Source: Maribacter spongiicola
GTDB taxonomy: Bacteria; Bacteroidota; Bacteroidia; Flavobacteriales; Flavobacteriaceae
NCBI RefSeq assembly: GCF_004364165.1
Contig: NZ_SOAY01000010.1
Span: forward strand, 124,001 to 188,000
Length of the DNA stretch: 64,000 nucleotides
Reading direction: 5' to 3'
Shown: positions 26,131 through 34,207 of the stretch, in pieces
Layout: every line of letters starts with the position of its first letter
How positions within the stretch are numbered: the first letter of the stretch is position 1
The notes under the pieces: model-generated
What the model saw: only the letters and a program-made list of their open reading frames with translations
Databases searched by the model: none
Told to the model about the DNA's origin: nothing
Translations under genes and position numbers: made by a program

Positions 26131-28650
26131 ATGAAAACTATACTAGTTGTCGGTAATGGAATGGTAGGATACAAATTTTGTGAGAAGTTTGTAGCTAAAG
26201 AAGAAAGCAAACAATTTAAACTTATTGTTTTTGGAGAAGAGCCCAGACCTGCATATGATAGAGTTCACCTAAGTGAATTTTTTGAAAACCAAGATGCTAA
26301 AGCTCTAGAAATGGCTCCGGCAGAATGGTACGCAGAAAATGGGATAGAATTAATTGTAGATGAACGCGTTGCCGACATCAATAGAACTAATAAAACCATA
26401 ACCACAGCCAAAGACAGAGCGTTTTCTTATGACTATCTGGTTTTAGCAACAGGATCATCTGCTTTTGTACCTCCTATTAAAGGTGTTGAAAAAGAAGGTG
26501 TTTTTGTATATAGAACTATTGAAGATTTAGAAGGCATGTTGGCGTACGCCGCTAAAATAAAGGCAAAGAACCCAAATGCAAAAGCTGCTGTTTTAGGTGG
26601 CGGACTTCTAGGATTAGAGGCTGGTAAAGCGGTCATGGATATGGGCTTAGAACCACACATAGTAGAGTTCGCACCAAAATTAATGCCGAGACAGTTAGAC
26701 TCTAGAAGTAGTCAAGTACTACAATTGAAACTAGAATCTATTGGTTTAAACATACACCTAAGTAAAGCTACCAATCAAATTCTTGGAGATGATGGATACA
26801 TTACAGGAATGGAGTTTGGAGAAGATGATGTTTTAGATGTTGAAATATTAGTAGTCTCTGCAGGTATTCGCCCAAGAGATGAGCTAGGCAGAAGTTCTGG
26901 ATTAGAAGTTGGTGTTCGTGGCGGTATTGTTGTCGATAACAAAATGCAAACATCTGACAGTAATATATATGCTATAGGCGAAATTGCTCTTTACAATCAA
27001 ATGATATATGGATTAGTTGCCCCTGGATACGATATGGCAGGTGTGGCAGTAGACCAAATTATTGGTAAAACAGAAACACTAATGCCCGAAGAGATAGACA
27101 TGTCGACCAAACTAAAGTTAATTGGGGTTGATGTTGCTAGTTTTGGCGAGCCTTTTATGCCTGCAGCAAAAGGACACTCTATAATTTTTGAAAATAAAAC
27201 ACAGCACCTTTATAAAAGAATAAATGTAAGCCTTGATGGCAAAACCTTATTAGGTGGTATTCTAGTTGGTGATGCATCAGATTATAGCATGCTGCACCAA
27301 ATATTTTTAAACGGAATGGCTATTCCTGAAGATGCTTCTCAATTAATTCTACCTGCAAGCGAAGGTGGTGGTTCTTTTGGTGATGTTATGGATTTACCAG
27401 ATGAAGCACAAATATGTTCTTGTGAAAATGTTACAAAAGGACAAATTTGCGGTACTATTGAGAGTGGTGAATCTAAAGACCTTGCCGATGTGGTTAGTTG
27501 TACTAAAGCAGGTACTGGTTGTGGTGGCTGTAAACCCATGGTAAAAGACCTTACAGAGGCTACTCTAAAATCATTAGGTATAGAAGTTAAAGATTCAATT
27601 TGCGAGCACTTTGATTTAAACAGACAAGACCTATATAAAATCATTCAAGTAAAAGGCTATAAAACTTTTAATGATGTTCTTGATAATCACGGAAACGGTG
27701 GTCATGGCTGCGAATTATGTAAACCGGTTGTTGCTTCTTTGATGGCTAGTATTAATGCAGATACTGCTAATAAAGAGTATGCCATACAAGATTCTAATGA
27801 TAGATTCTTAGCAAACATTCAGCGTAATGGAACGTATTCTGTTGTTCCTCGTGTACCAGGTGGAGAAATTACACCAGATAAGTTAATTGCACTAGGAGAA
27901 ATTGCTAAGAAATATGATTTATATACCAAAGTAACTGGTGGTGTTCGTATTGATTTATTTGGTGCTACCTTAAACCAATTGCCATTAATTTGGAAAGATT
28001 TAATAGACCAGGGTTTTGAAAGCGGGCATGCCTACGGAAAATCTTTACGTACAGTAAAAACTTGTGTGGGTTCTACTTGGTGTCGTTACGGTATGGCTGA
28101 AAGTGTAAGTTTTGGTATTGAATTGGAGAATAGATATAGAGGAATACGTGCTCCACATAAAATTAAAGGTGGTGTTTCTGGCTGTATTCGTGAATGTGCC
28201 GAAGCTCGTGGAAAAGATTTTGGTTTAATTGCCGTAGAAGGTGGTTGGAACCTATACCTTGGCGGTAATGGTGGCGCTACACCAAGACATGCCGAATTAT
28301 TTGCAGAACAAATAGATAATGAAACCGTAATTAAATACATTGACCGTTACCTAATGTTATACATGCGTACTGCAAAACCTTTACAAAGAACGGCAGCATG
28401 GCAAGAACGTTTAGAAGGTGGACTTAATTACTTAAAAGAAGTAATTATAGATGATAAATTAGGTATTGCAGAAGACTTAGAAAATGAAATGCAAACACTA
28501 GTTAATAAGTTTGAGTGTGAATGGACACAAGCTATTAACGATCCAGAAATGATGAAGCGTTTTAATCATTTTGTAAATAGTGAAGAAGAAGATGACAACT
28601 TAGTTTTTGTTCCATTAAGAGAACAAAAAATGCCAGAAAAATGGGTCTAA
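26131..28650 (+). CDS. nirB: Assimilatory NAD(P)H nitrite reductase, large subunit
   Basis: 839 residues. Order: FAD/NAD(P) oxidoreductase (about 1-400; VLGGGLLGLEAG), two BFD-type [2Fe-2S] motifs (ICSCENV...CGGCKP near 430-470; CELCKP near 530), sulfite/nitrite reductase half-domains, then the siroheme/[4Fe-4S] ligands in CVGSTWC (about 645) and SGCIREC (about 685). It reduces nitrite to ammonium with six electrons from NAD(P)H in the cytoplasm. Length equals E. coli NirB. First gene of the operon nirB-nirD-DUF4202-sensor kinase-met8. Confidence 0.96.
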   Translation: MKTILVVGNGMVGYKFCEKFVAKEESKQFKLIVFGEEPRPAYDRVHLSEFFENQDAKALEMAPAEWYAENGIELIVDERVADINRTNKTITTAKDRAFSYDYLVLATGSSAFVPPIKGVEKEGVFVYRTIEDLEGMLAYAAKIKAKNPNAKAAVLGGGLLGLEAGKAVMDMGLEPHIVEFAPKLMPRQLDSRSSQVLQLKLESIGLNIHLSKATNQILGDDGYITGMEFGEDDVLDVEILVVSAGIRPRDELGRSSGLEVGVRGGIVVDNKMQTSDSNIYAIGEIALYNQMIYGLVAPGYDMAGVAVDQIIGKTETLMPEEIDMSTKLKLIGVDVASFGEPFMPAAKGHSIIFENKTQHLYKRINVSLDGKTLLGGILVGDASDYSMLHQIFLNGMAIPEDASQLILPASEGGGSFGDVMDLPDEAQICSCENVTKGQICGTIESGESKDLADVVSCTKAGTGCGGCKPMVKDLTEATLKSLGIEVKDSICEHFDLNRQDLYKIIQVKGYKTFNDVLDNHGNGGHGCELCKPVVASLMASINADTANKEYAIQDSNDRFLANIQRNGTYSVVPRVPGGEITPDKLIALGEIAKKYDLYTKVTGGVRIDLFGATLNQLPLIWKDLIDQGFESGHAYGKSLRTVKTCVGSTWCRYGMAESVSFGIELENRYRGIRAPHKIKGGVSGCIRECAEARGKDFGLIAVEGGWNLYLGGNGGATPRHAELFAEQIDNETVIKYIDRYLMLYMRTAKPLQRTAAWQERLEGGLNYLKEVIIDDKLGIAEDLENEMQTLVNKFECEWTQAINDPEMMKRFNHFVNSEEEDDNLVFVPLREQKMPEKWV

Positions 28651-28686
28651 CTACGTTTTAAACAACGAATTTCTAAAATTTAAAAA

Positions 28687-29064
28687 ATGACTATAATTTC
28701 AGATAAATATAAGACCGTAAAACCAGAGGAAGTAACCGTTTGGTTTAAAGCAGCACCAGTTACTGCGTTTCCAAAAGATGGAGGCGCTTGTGTAAAATAT
28801 AAAGACCTACAAATTGCTGTATTTAATTTTGAACGACTAAATACTTGGTACGCTTGCCAAAACCTTTCTCCTGAAAAACAAGAAATGGTTTTAAGCAGAG
28901 GTATGATTGGTGACCATAAGGGTATACCAATGGTAGCCTGTCCATTACACAAAAAGACATTTTCATTGGAAAATGGTGAAAATTTAAATAGTGATTTGGA
29001 CCCTATCGCCATTTACCCGGTAAAAATAGAGTCGGACTTTGTGTATGTTGGCTTTTCTGAATAG
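28687..29064 (+). CDS. nirD: Nitrite reductase small subunit
   Basis: 125 residues with the Rieske-like fold of NirD: WYACQNLSP (residues about 56-64), GDHKGIPMVACPLHKKTFSLENGE near 77-100. The second Rieske pair is present as CPLH, but the first motif CxH is replaced by CQN, so no complete [2Fe-2S] ligand set exists. This is normal for NirD. It lies 36 nt after nirB and assembles with it. Confidence 0.92.
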   Translation: MTIISDKYKTVKPEEVTVWFKAAPVTAFPKDGGACVKYKDLQIAVFNFERLNTWYACQNLSPEKQEMVLSRGMIGDHKGIPMVACPLHKKTFSLENGENLNSDLDPIAIYPVKIESDFVYVGFSE

Positions 29065-29085
29065 CTTTGAGTAAATAATTGACTT

Positions 29086-29676
29086 ATGGCGACGACAGAT
29101 AAATTACTGGTAGCATTTCAACATTTTGACGAAGCCAACAAGCAAGATCCAAATACCGAAGTTTTTGAAGGTACTACCTACCCCAAAGAAGTGCTTTATG
29201 GTATTAGAATGACAGAACGCCTAAACGAATTTGACCCAACTGCTTCTGAAGCTTTACGCCTTACCGCAAGATGCCAACATATCTGTAGATGGGAAATACC
29301 TCGAGAGTCTTATGAAATGAACCGCGAGGGATATCTAAGATGGCGACAGGAATTAAAGAAATTTCATGCCAAGAAAGCTGCGTCTATATTAGAAAATGTT
29401 GGTTATGATGATGAAACCATTGACAATGTCAAATTTCTTTTAGAGAAAAAACAGCTAAAGAAAAACGAAGAAACACAATCTTTAGAAGATGTTATCTGTT
29501 TAGTATTCTTAGAGTTCTATTTTGAACCTTTTGCACATAAGCATCCTGAAGATAAGACAATAGACATCCTTCAAAAAACATGGAAAAAAATGTCAAAAAA
29601 AGGTCAAGATGCCGCTTTAAAACTACCACTCTCTAAATTCTCTTTAGCTTTGATTACCAAGGCACTACAGGGGTAA
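29086..29676 (+). CDS. DUF4202 protein of the nitrite reductase operon
   Basis: 196 residues, alpha-helical and soluble. Recognisable pieces of the DUF4202 family are YGIRMTERLNEFDP, LRLTARCQHICRWEIPRESY and REGYLRWRQELKKFHA. The conserved C/H residues in ARCQHICRW could bind a metal, which is my inference. The gene sits 21 nt after nirD and 20 nt before the sensor kinase. This placement suggests a role in nitrite reduction, regulation or siroheme handling, but no function is known. Confidence 0.8.
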   Translation: MATTDKLLVAFQHFDEANKQDPNTEVFEGTTYPKEVLYGIRMTERLNEFDPTASEALRLTARCQHICRWEIPRESYEMNREGYLRWRQELKKFHAKKAASILENVGYDDETIDNVKFLLEKKQLKKNEETQSLEDVICLVFLEFYFEPFAHKHPEDKTIDILQKTWKKMSKKGQDAALKLPLSKFSLALITKALQG

Positions 29677-29696
29677 CCGTAAATTACAATTTCTTT

Positions 29697-31547
29697 ATGG
29701 CCAATAACGAGCACAATATACCATTGGACACGGCTACGTTTATACGTATACGTAAGTGGTATTTGTTGGCATTGGCTGCCATTGCGCTTACAGTTATTAT
29801 TGCCCAAGTGCTGATTCAATTGCACCTAAAAGCACAATCTGGCGATTCTGAACTTATTAATGTAGCGGGTAGACAACGTGCCTTTAGCCAAAAACTGGTG
29901 AAAGAAACCTTGCTACTAAAAAATAGTAACGACCCTACAGATAAAAAATTAATATTATCTGAAATTGAGAAAACACTAAGCGTTTGGAAAGTTTCGCACG
30001 ACGGACTTCATTTAGGCGATGCATCATTTAACCTTCCTTACGAAGATGACCCCAAAGTACAGTCGCTTTTTAAAGAATTAGAGCCGCACCATTCTGCCAT
30101 GGTCACAGCTGTTGAAAATATTCTTGCAACTCACGAGCAAAATATCAACGCCAATGTTCAGGAAAATGACCTTAATGCATTGTTGAATAATGAGCGTCCG
30201 TTTTTAAGTATTATGGATCAAATTGTTAATGAGTATGATGCCCGTAGTAATGAACAACTTCAGAAACTAAAACGAAAAGAATATTGGTTGTTGGCATTCT
30301 CTTTATTGATTTTGCTGTTAGAAATCTTCGTAATTTTTAGACCGTTATCCATCCAAATTAAAAATACCATTGGTCATTTAATGGGTAAAGATGAGGAGTC
30401 AAAGGGTCAGCTAGATAAAATTCAGAGCTTATATAATGAAAAGGAACGCTCTCTTAAAGAACTGCAAGAACTGAATTTCGTAATTGATAACGCAGCCCTT
30501 TTTGCAAGTATTCGAAAAGATGGCACCATCGTATTTATTAGTAAGAAATTCTTAGACTTATTAGGGCACGATACGGCACCTGTAAACAAACCTATTTCAG
30601 AAATACTCACTATTGAAGAAGGGCAGCAATCGTACCTTAAAGAGGTGCTGAAAATCAATAGAAAAAATGTAATGCGAAATGAAGAGCTGCAAGTGGTAAC
30701 CACAAAAGGCGCTACTATTTGGTTAGATATGTCTATCGTACCCATGCATCAATCTACTTTAGAGCAAGACATTCTTATTCTATGCTCAGACATTACAGAG
30801 CGAAAAGAAAATCAGCTTAAAGTTCAACAATTGACCAAGCAGAATTTTGAAGAACGCATGCAACAAAAGAAGGTGCAGGCAAGCCAAATTGTAGAGAGCC
30901 AAGAAGAAGAACGCAAACGTATTGCCAAAGATATTCATGATGGTATTGGACAAATGCTTACCGCTCTTAAATTTAATATTGAATCTATTGATATTGAAAA
31001 TACTGCTAAAACAGGAGAGAAAATCGCCTATCTAAAAGCATTAACCTCAGACCTAATTAAGGGTGTTAGAACAGCGACTTTTAATCTTACTCCGCCAGAA
31101 TTAAGCGATCATGGTATATTTCCTGCAATTCATAAAATGACCACTGAGCTTTCTAAATTGACCGGCACAAATATCTTGTTTAAAAACAAAACAGATGATA
31201 ATATTAGATTCGACTCTTTGGCAGAAACCAATATTTATCGCGTTACCCAAGAAGCGGTAAACAATGCCATTAAATATGCAGAGGCTAATTACATTTTGGT
31301 TACTTTAAATTACTCCTATCCTATTTTGAGCGTGGTGATCGATGATGATGGCAAAGGTTTTGACGATAGTATTCTTGGTCAATTACCAAAAAATAATAGT
31401 GAAGGCGGTATGGGTCTGTTTTTTATGAAAGAACGTATCGACTATATTAACGGCAGACTTTTTATAAACTCTGAAATTGGGAAGGGAACGCGAGTGACTA
31501 TCAATTACAAAACAGAAGAAAACAAAACATTACATGGAACGGAATGA
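29697..31547 (+). CDS. NarX-like nitrate sensor histidine kinase
   Basis: 616 residues. Transmembrane helix 1 (about 21-42) is followed by ELINVAGRQRAFSQKL (53-67), which matches the P-box that binds nitrate in NarX/NarQ/PilJ-type sensors. A periplasmic helical domain leads to helix 2 (about 196-217), then a PAS domain (about 258-375), a HisKA_3 dimerisation segment with the phospho-histidine H414 in AKDIHDGIG, and a HATPase_c domain (GKGFDD, GGMGLFFMKERI). It should phosphorylate the NarL-type regulator at 16220. It overlaps the next gene by 14 nt. Confidence 0.9.
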   Translation: MANNEHNIPLDTATFIRIRKWYLLALAAIALTVIIAQVLIQLHLKAQSGDSELINVAGRQRAFSQKLVKETLLLKNSNDPTDKKLILSEIEKTLSVWKVSHDGLHLGDASFNLPYEDDPKVQSLFKELEPHHSAMVTAVENILATHEQNINANVQENDLNALLNNERPFLSIMDQIVNEYDARSNEQLQKLKRKEYWLLAFSLLILLLEIFVIFRPLSIQIKNTIGHLMGKDEESKGQLDKIQSLYNEKERSLKELQELNFVIDNAALFASIRKDGTIVFISKKFLDLLGHDTAPVNKPISEILTIEEGQQSYLKEVLKINRKNVMRNEELQVVTTKGATIWLDMSIVPMHQSTLEQDILILCSDITERKENQLKVQQLTKQNFEERMQQKKVQASQIVESQEEERKRIAKDIHDGIGQMLTALKFNIESIDIENTAKTGEKIAYLKALTSDLIKGVRTATFNLTPPELSDHGIFPAIHKMTTELSKLTGTNILFKNKTDDNIRFDSLAETNIYRVTQEAVNNAIKYAEANYILVTLNYSYPILSVVIDDDGKGFDDSILGQLPKNNSEGGMGLFFMKERIDYINGRLFINSEIGKGTRVTINYKTEENKTLHGTE

Positions 31548-32118
31548 GCTTTACCCCGTATTTTTAAAAGTATCTAACCTACATATTTTAATTGTTGGCG
31601 GTGGCAATGTTGCGCTAGAAAAATTGACTTTCTTGTTAAAGTCAAGTCCTAATGCGCAGGTAGAAATGGTTGCACCTATGTTCCGTGATGAAACCATTGC
31701 ACTTGCCAATAAATTCAATATAAAAATGAATATGGCAAATTACGATGTTTCTTATTTGAAAGGGAAACACATCGCTATTGCTACCACAGATAATGTACCT
31801 GTAAATGAGCAGGTATATCATGACTGTAGAGAACGGCAAATATTAGTAAACGTAGCCGATAACCCACCTTATTGCGATTTCTACATGGGCGGTATTGTTA
31901 CAAAAGGAAATGTAAAAGTAGCGATTTCTACTAATGGAAAATCACCCACCACTGCCAAAAGATTACGTCAGTTTTTTGAAGACGTAATACCTGAAAATAT
32001 AGATGACCTCGTCAAAAACCTCAACGAATTTAGAAAGACCATAAAAGGTGATTTCGAAGAAAAAGTCGAGACTTTAAATGAGTTTACCAAAGGGTTGGTG
32101 AATAAGAAAGAGGAGTAA
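31534..32118 (+). CDS. Precorrin-2 dehydrogenase / sirohydrochlorin ferrochelatase (Met8/CysG-B type)
   Basis: 194 residues. LYPVFLKVSNLHILIVGGGNVALEK is the NAD-binding start of this family; IAIATTDNVPVNEQV, NVADNPPYCDFYMGG and KVAISTNGKSPTTAKRLR follow in order. It oxidises precorrin-2 and inserts iron to make siroheme, completing the pathway begun by CobA. The ATG at 31534 lies inside the kinase gene, so translation is probably coupled. Last gene of the nirB operon. Confidence 0.9.
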   Translation: MERNELYPVFLKVSNLHILIVGGGNVALEKLTFLLKSSPNAQVEMVAPMFRDETIALANKFNIKMNMANYDVSYLKGKHIAIATTDNVPVNEQVYHDCRERQILVNVADNPPYCDFYMGGIVTKGNVKVAISTNGKSPTTAKRLRQFFEDVIPENIDDLVKNLNEFRKTIKGDFEEKVETLNEFTKGLVNKKEE

Positions 32119-32146
32119 AATTATGCGCTGTTTTTTGCGCTATCCT

Positions 32147-32181
32147 CTTTAGATTCTCTTTAGAAAAGGACTTTAAATTTA
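32147..32181 (+). promoter_or_regulatory. Direct-repeat box CTTTA-N6-CTTTAGA plus -7 box, response-regulator gene
   Basis: CTTTA at 32147 and 32158 (11-bp period), then TAAATTTA at 32174-32181, exactly 16 bp after the second repeat. The start codon follows at 32210. The same layout precedes three other units up to 42217. Confidence 0.65.
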
Positions 32182-32209
32182 TAGGTATGAAAGTCCTAAC
32201 TTTAATCAG

Positions 32210-32884
32210 ATGAAAATTTTAATCGTAGAAGATGAGATTGCCCTTTTACAAGCCATCGCCAATTATTTGGAAAAAGATGGTAATGTATGTGAAACAGCAT
32301 CTACCTATGAAGATGCCCTTTATAAAACTGACCTCTATGAATATGACCTTTTAGTGCTTGATATTAATTTAATTACCGGTAGCGGCTTAGACATTCTTCA
32401 GTTCTTAAAAAAAGAAAAAAAAGAGACGGCGACTATTATTATTTCTGCAAACAACTCATTAGATGATAAACTTAAAGGACTTGATTTGGGTGCAGACGAT
32501 TACTTGACCAAACCTTTTCATTTAGCCGAACTCAATTCTAGAATTAAAGCTGTTCTTCGAAGAGGTAAATTTGGAGGTTCTGAACGATTGAAGTTTAATG
32601 AAATATCAATAGATACCAGAGCGAAAGTTGCCTATATCAATAATCAGACTATGGCACTTACACGAAAAGAATATGACTTACTTTTATTCTTCATTACAAA
32701 TAAAGGTCGCGTACTTTCTAAAGAAATAATCGCAGAACATTTATGGGGCGACCATAGCGATATGCTCGATAATTACGATTTTATATATGTGCATATTAAT
32801 AACCTACGCAAAAAATTGACCGATGCAGGTGCTAAATATATTAAAACGGCATATGGCAGTGGTTATAAATTTATAGAAGATTAA
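32210..32884 (+). CDS. OmpR-family response regulator of the envelope regulon
   Basis: 224 residues. Receiver domain with phospho-acceptor D51 in LLVLDINL, DADDYLTKPF-type switch lysine (GADDYLTKPF near 98-107), and a winged-helix domain from about 128 (YDLLLFFITNKGRVLSKEIIAEHLWG; AYGSGYKF). It forms an operon with the kinase at 32888 (3-nt gap). Regulators of this class bind direct repeats with 10-11 bp phase; four such repeats lie in front of this gene and its neighbours. It is therefore the probable activator of the region, including itself. Confidence 0.92.
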   Translation: MKILIVEDEIALLQAIANYLEKDGNVCETASTYEDALYKTDLYEYDLLVLDINLITGSGLDILQFLKKEKKETATIIISANNSLDDKLKGLDLGADDYLTKPFHLAELNSRIKAVLRRGKFGGSERLKFNEISIDTRAKVAYINNQTMALTRKEYDLLLFFITNKGRVLSKEIIAEHLWGDHSDMLDNYDFIYVHINNLRKKLTDAGAKYIKTAYGSGYKFIED

Positions 32885-32887
32885 TGA

Positions 32888-34147
32888 ATGGGCGAGCAAT
32901 CAAAAAAAATAGGGTTATTACATAAAACTTCGAAAACATTTCTATCGGTAAGCCTGGTATTAATGGTTATTAGTACAATAGTACTTTTTTTTTACGTTCG
33001 TAATCTTTTACAAAATGAAATAGAAGAAGAGCTGCGTTCTACCGAAGCGAGAATAGAAAGTTCCATTTCTAACTATAGCCAAATGTATCAGCTGCCACCC
33101 ATGGTTGAAGTTACAGAGGTTTCTACCTTAGGTGTTGAGCATTTAAAAGACACTCTAATATTCGATCCATCTCAGAACGAAATGGAAGATTTTCGAGAGC
33201 TAATTACCTATTCAAAAATCAATGATCATAATTATCAGATTACTGTGCGTACACTTATTGTTGAGTCTGAAGATATTTTGATCGCCGTAATCGTTTCTTA
33301 CTTAATTGTCATCTTTTCTGTATTTGTCTTTCTCTTTTACTTAAACAAATCTAGAACACAAAAACTATGGAGTCCCTTTTTTAAGAACTTAGAACAAATG
33401 AAAAAATTTTCATTGACTTCAGAGATTCCTATTTCTTTAGAAGACAGTACAATTTTAGAATTTTCAGAGCTTAATACAGAAATTACCACCTTAACCGATA
33501 AAGTACGCTCAGACTATAAAAACCTGAAGCAGTTTACAGAAAACGTATCTCACGAATTACAAACCCCGTTGGCAATAATTCAGGCTAAAATAGATACCAT
33601 TATAAATGGTGAAGAACTTAATGAGTTTCAGTTTGAGCAGTTATCGTCTATTCAAAATGACATTCAGCGGCTTAAACAACTAAACAAAAGACTTGGGCTA
33701 CTTTCAAAAATAGAGAATTACCAGTTTCAAAACCTTACTGCGTGTTACTTAAACGCTATTCTAAAACATAGAATTGAAAACTTAGCAGATCTCTATTCCG
33801 TAACTATCATATTTAAAAACAATGAAGATGTTATTCTTATGATGGATGCCTATTTAGCGGAAGTTCTATGCGATAATTTGCTGTCTAACGCAATTAAACA
33901 TGCAACCCCTAAAACCCCAATTACCGTAGTATTGGATAAAAATTCATTGACATTAGAAAATAATGGTACCAAGGCTATTTTGAAACCAGAGCTATTATTT
34001 CAGCGCTTTTACAAAGAATCTGAACATATAAAATCAACTGGGTTGGGCTTGGCAATCGTTAAAAAAATATGTGATCTTTATAATTTTACACCATCCTACA
34101 GCTACAAAAACGAAACACACTTTTTCACCATTTCATTTGTAAATTAA
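32888..34147 (+). CDS. Sensor histidine kinase of the envelope regulon
   Basis: 419 residues. Helix 1 (about 17-38), a periplasmic stretch of about 100 residues, helix 2 (about 139-160), then HisKA with H222 in FTENVSHELQTPLA, and a HATPase domain (LCDNLLSNAIKHA; STGLGLAIVKKI). No HAMP is obvious. The signal is unknown; the genes it probably controls handle membrane lipids and divalent ions, so cation, antimicrobial peptide or lipid damage are reasonable guesses. Confidence 0.9.
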   Translation: MGEQSKKIGLLHKTSKTFLSVSLVLMVISTIVLFFYVRNLLQNEIEEELRSTEARIESSISNYSQMYQLPPMVEVTEVSTLGVEHLKDTLIFDPSQNEMEDFRELITYSKINDHNYQITVRTLIVESEDILIAVIVSYLIVIFSVFVFLFYLNKSRTQKLWSPFFKNLEQMKKFSLTSEIPISLEDSTILEFSELNTEITTLTDKVRSDYKNLKQFTENVSHELQTPLAIIQAKIDTIINGEELNEFQFEQLSSIQNDIQRLKQLNKRLGLLSKIENYQFQNLTACYLNAILKHRIENLADLYSVTIIFKNNEDVILMMDAYLAEVLCDNLLSNAIKHATPKTPITVVLDKNSLTLENNGTKAILKPELLFQRFYKESEHIKSTGLGLAIVKKICDLYNFTPSYSYKNETHFFTISFVN

Positions 34148-34154
34148 TAATCAT

Positions 34155-34189
34155 CTTAAAGGTATCTTTAGATTCTACACGTATCATTG
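34155..34189 (+). promoter_or_regulatory. Direct-repeat box plus -7 box, outer-membrane protein operon
   Basis: CTTAA at 34155 and CTTTA at 34166 (11-bp period), then TATCATTG at 34182-34189, 16 bp after the second repeat. Because this box covers TTG 34187, the true start codon must be the ATG at 34208. Confidence 0.6.
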
Positions 34190-34207
34190 CACACAAAAGT
34201 TGATCTC

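Noticed and set aside
29631-29646. CTCTA-N6-CTTTAG resembling the envelope-regulon direct repeat, upstream of the NarX-like kinase
   Set aside because: It lies inside the DUF4202 coding sequence and there is no -7-like box 16 bp further on, unlike the four accepted copies.
29735-29754. Three overlapping TACGT/ACGTA cores in the first codons of the sensor kinase
   Set aside because: Spacing does not fit the 16-bp palindrome, and the bases encode TATFIRIRK; probably coincidence in codons ACG/CGT/ATA.
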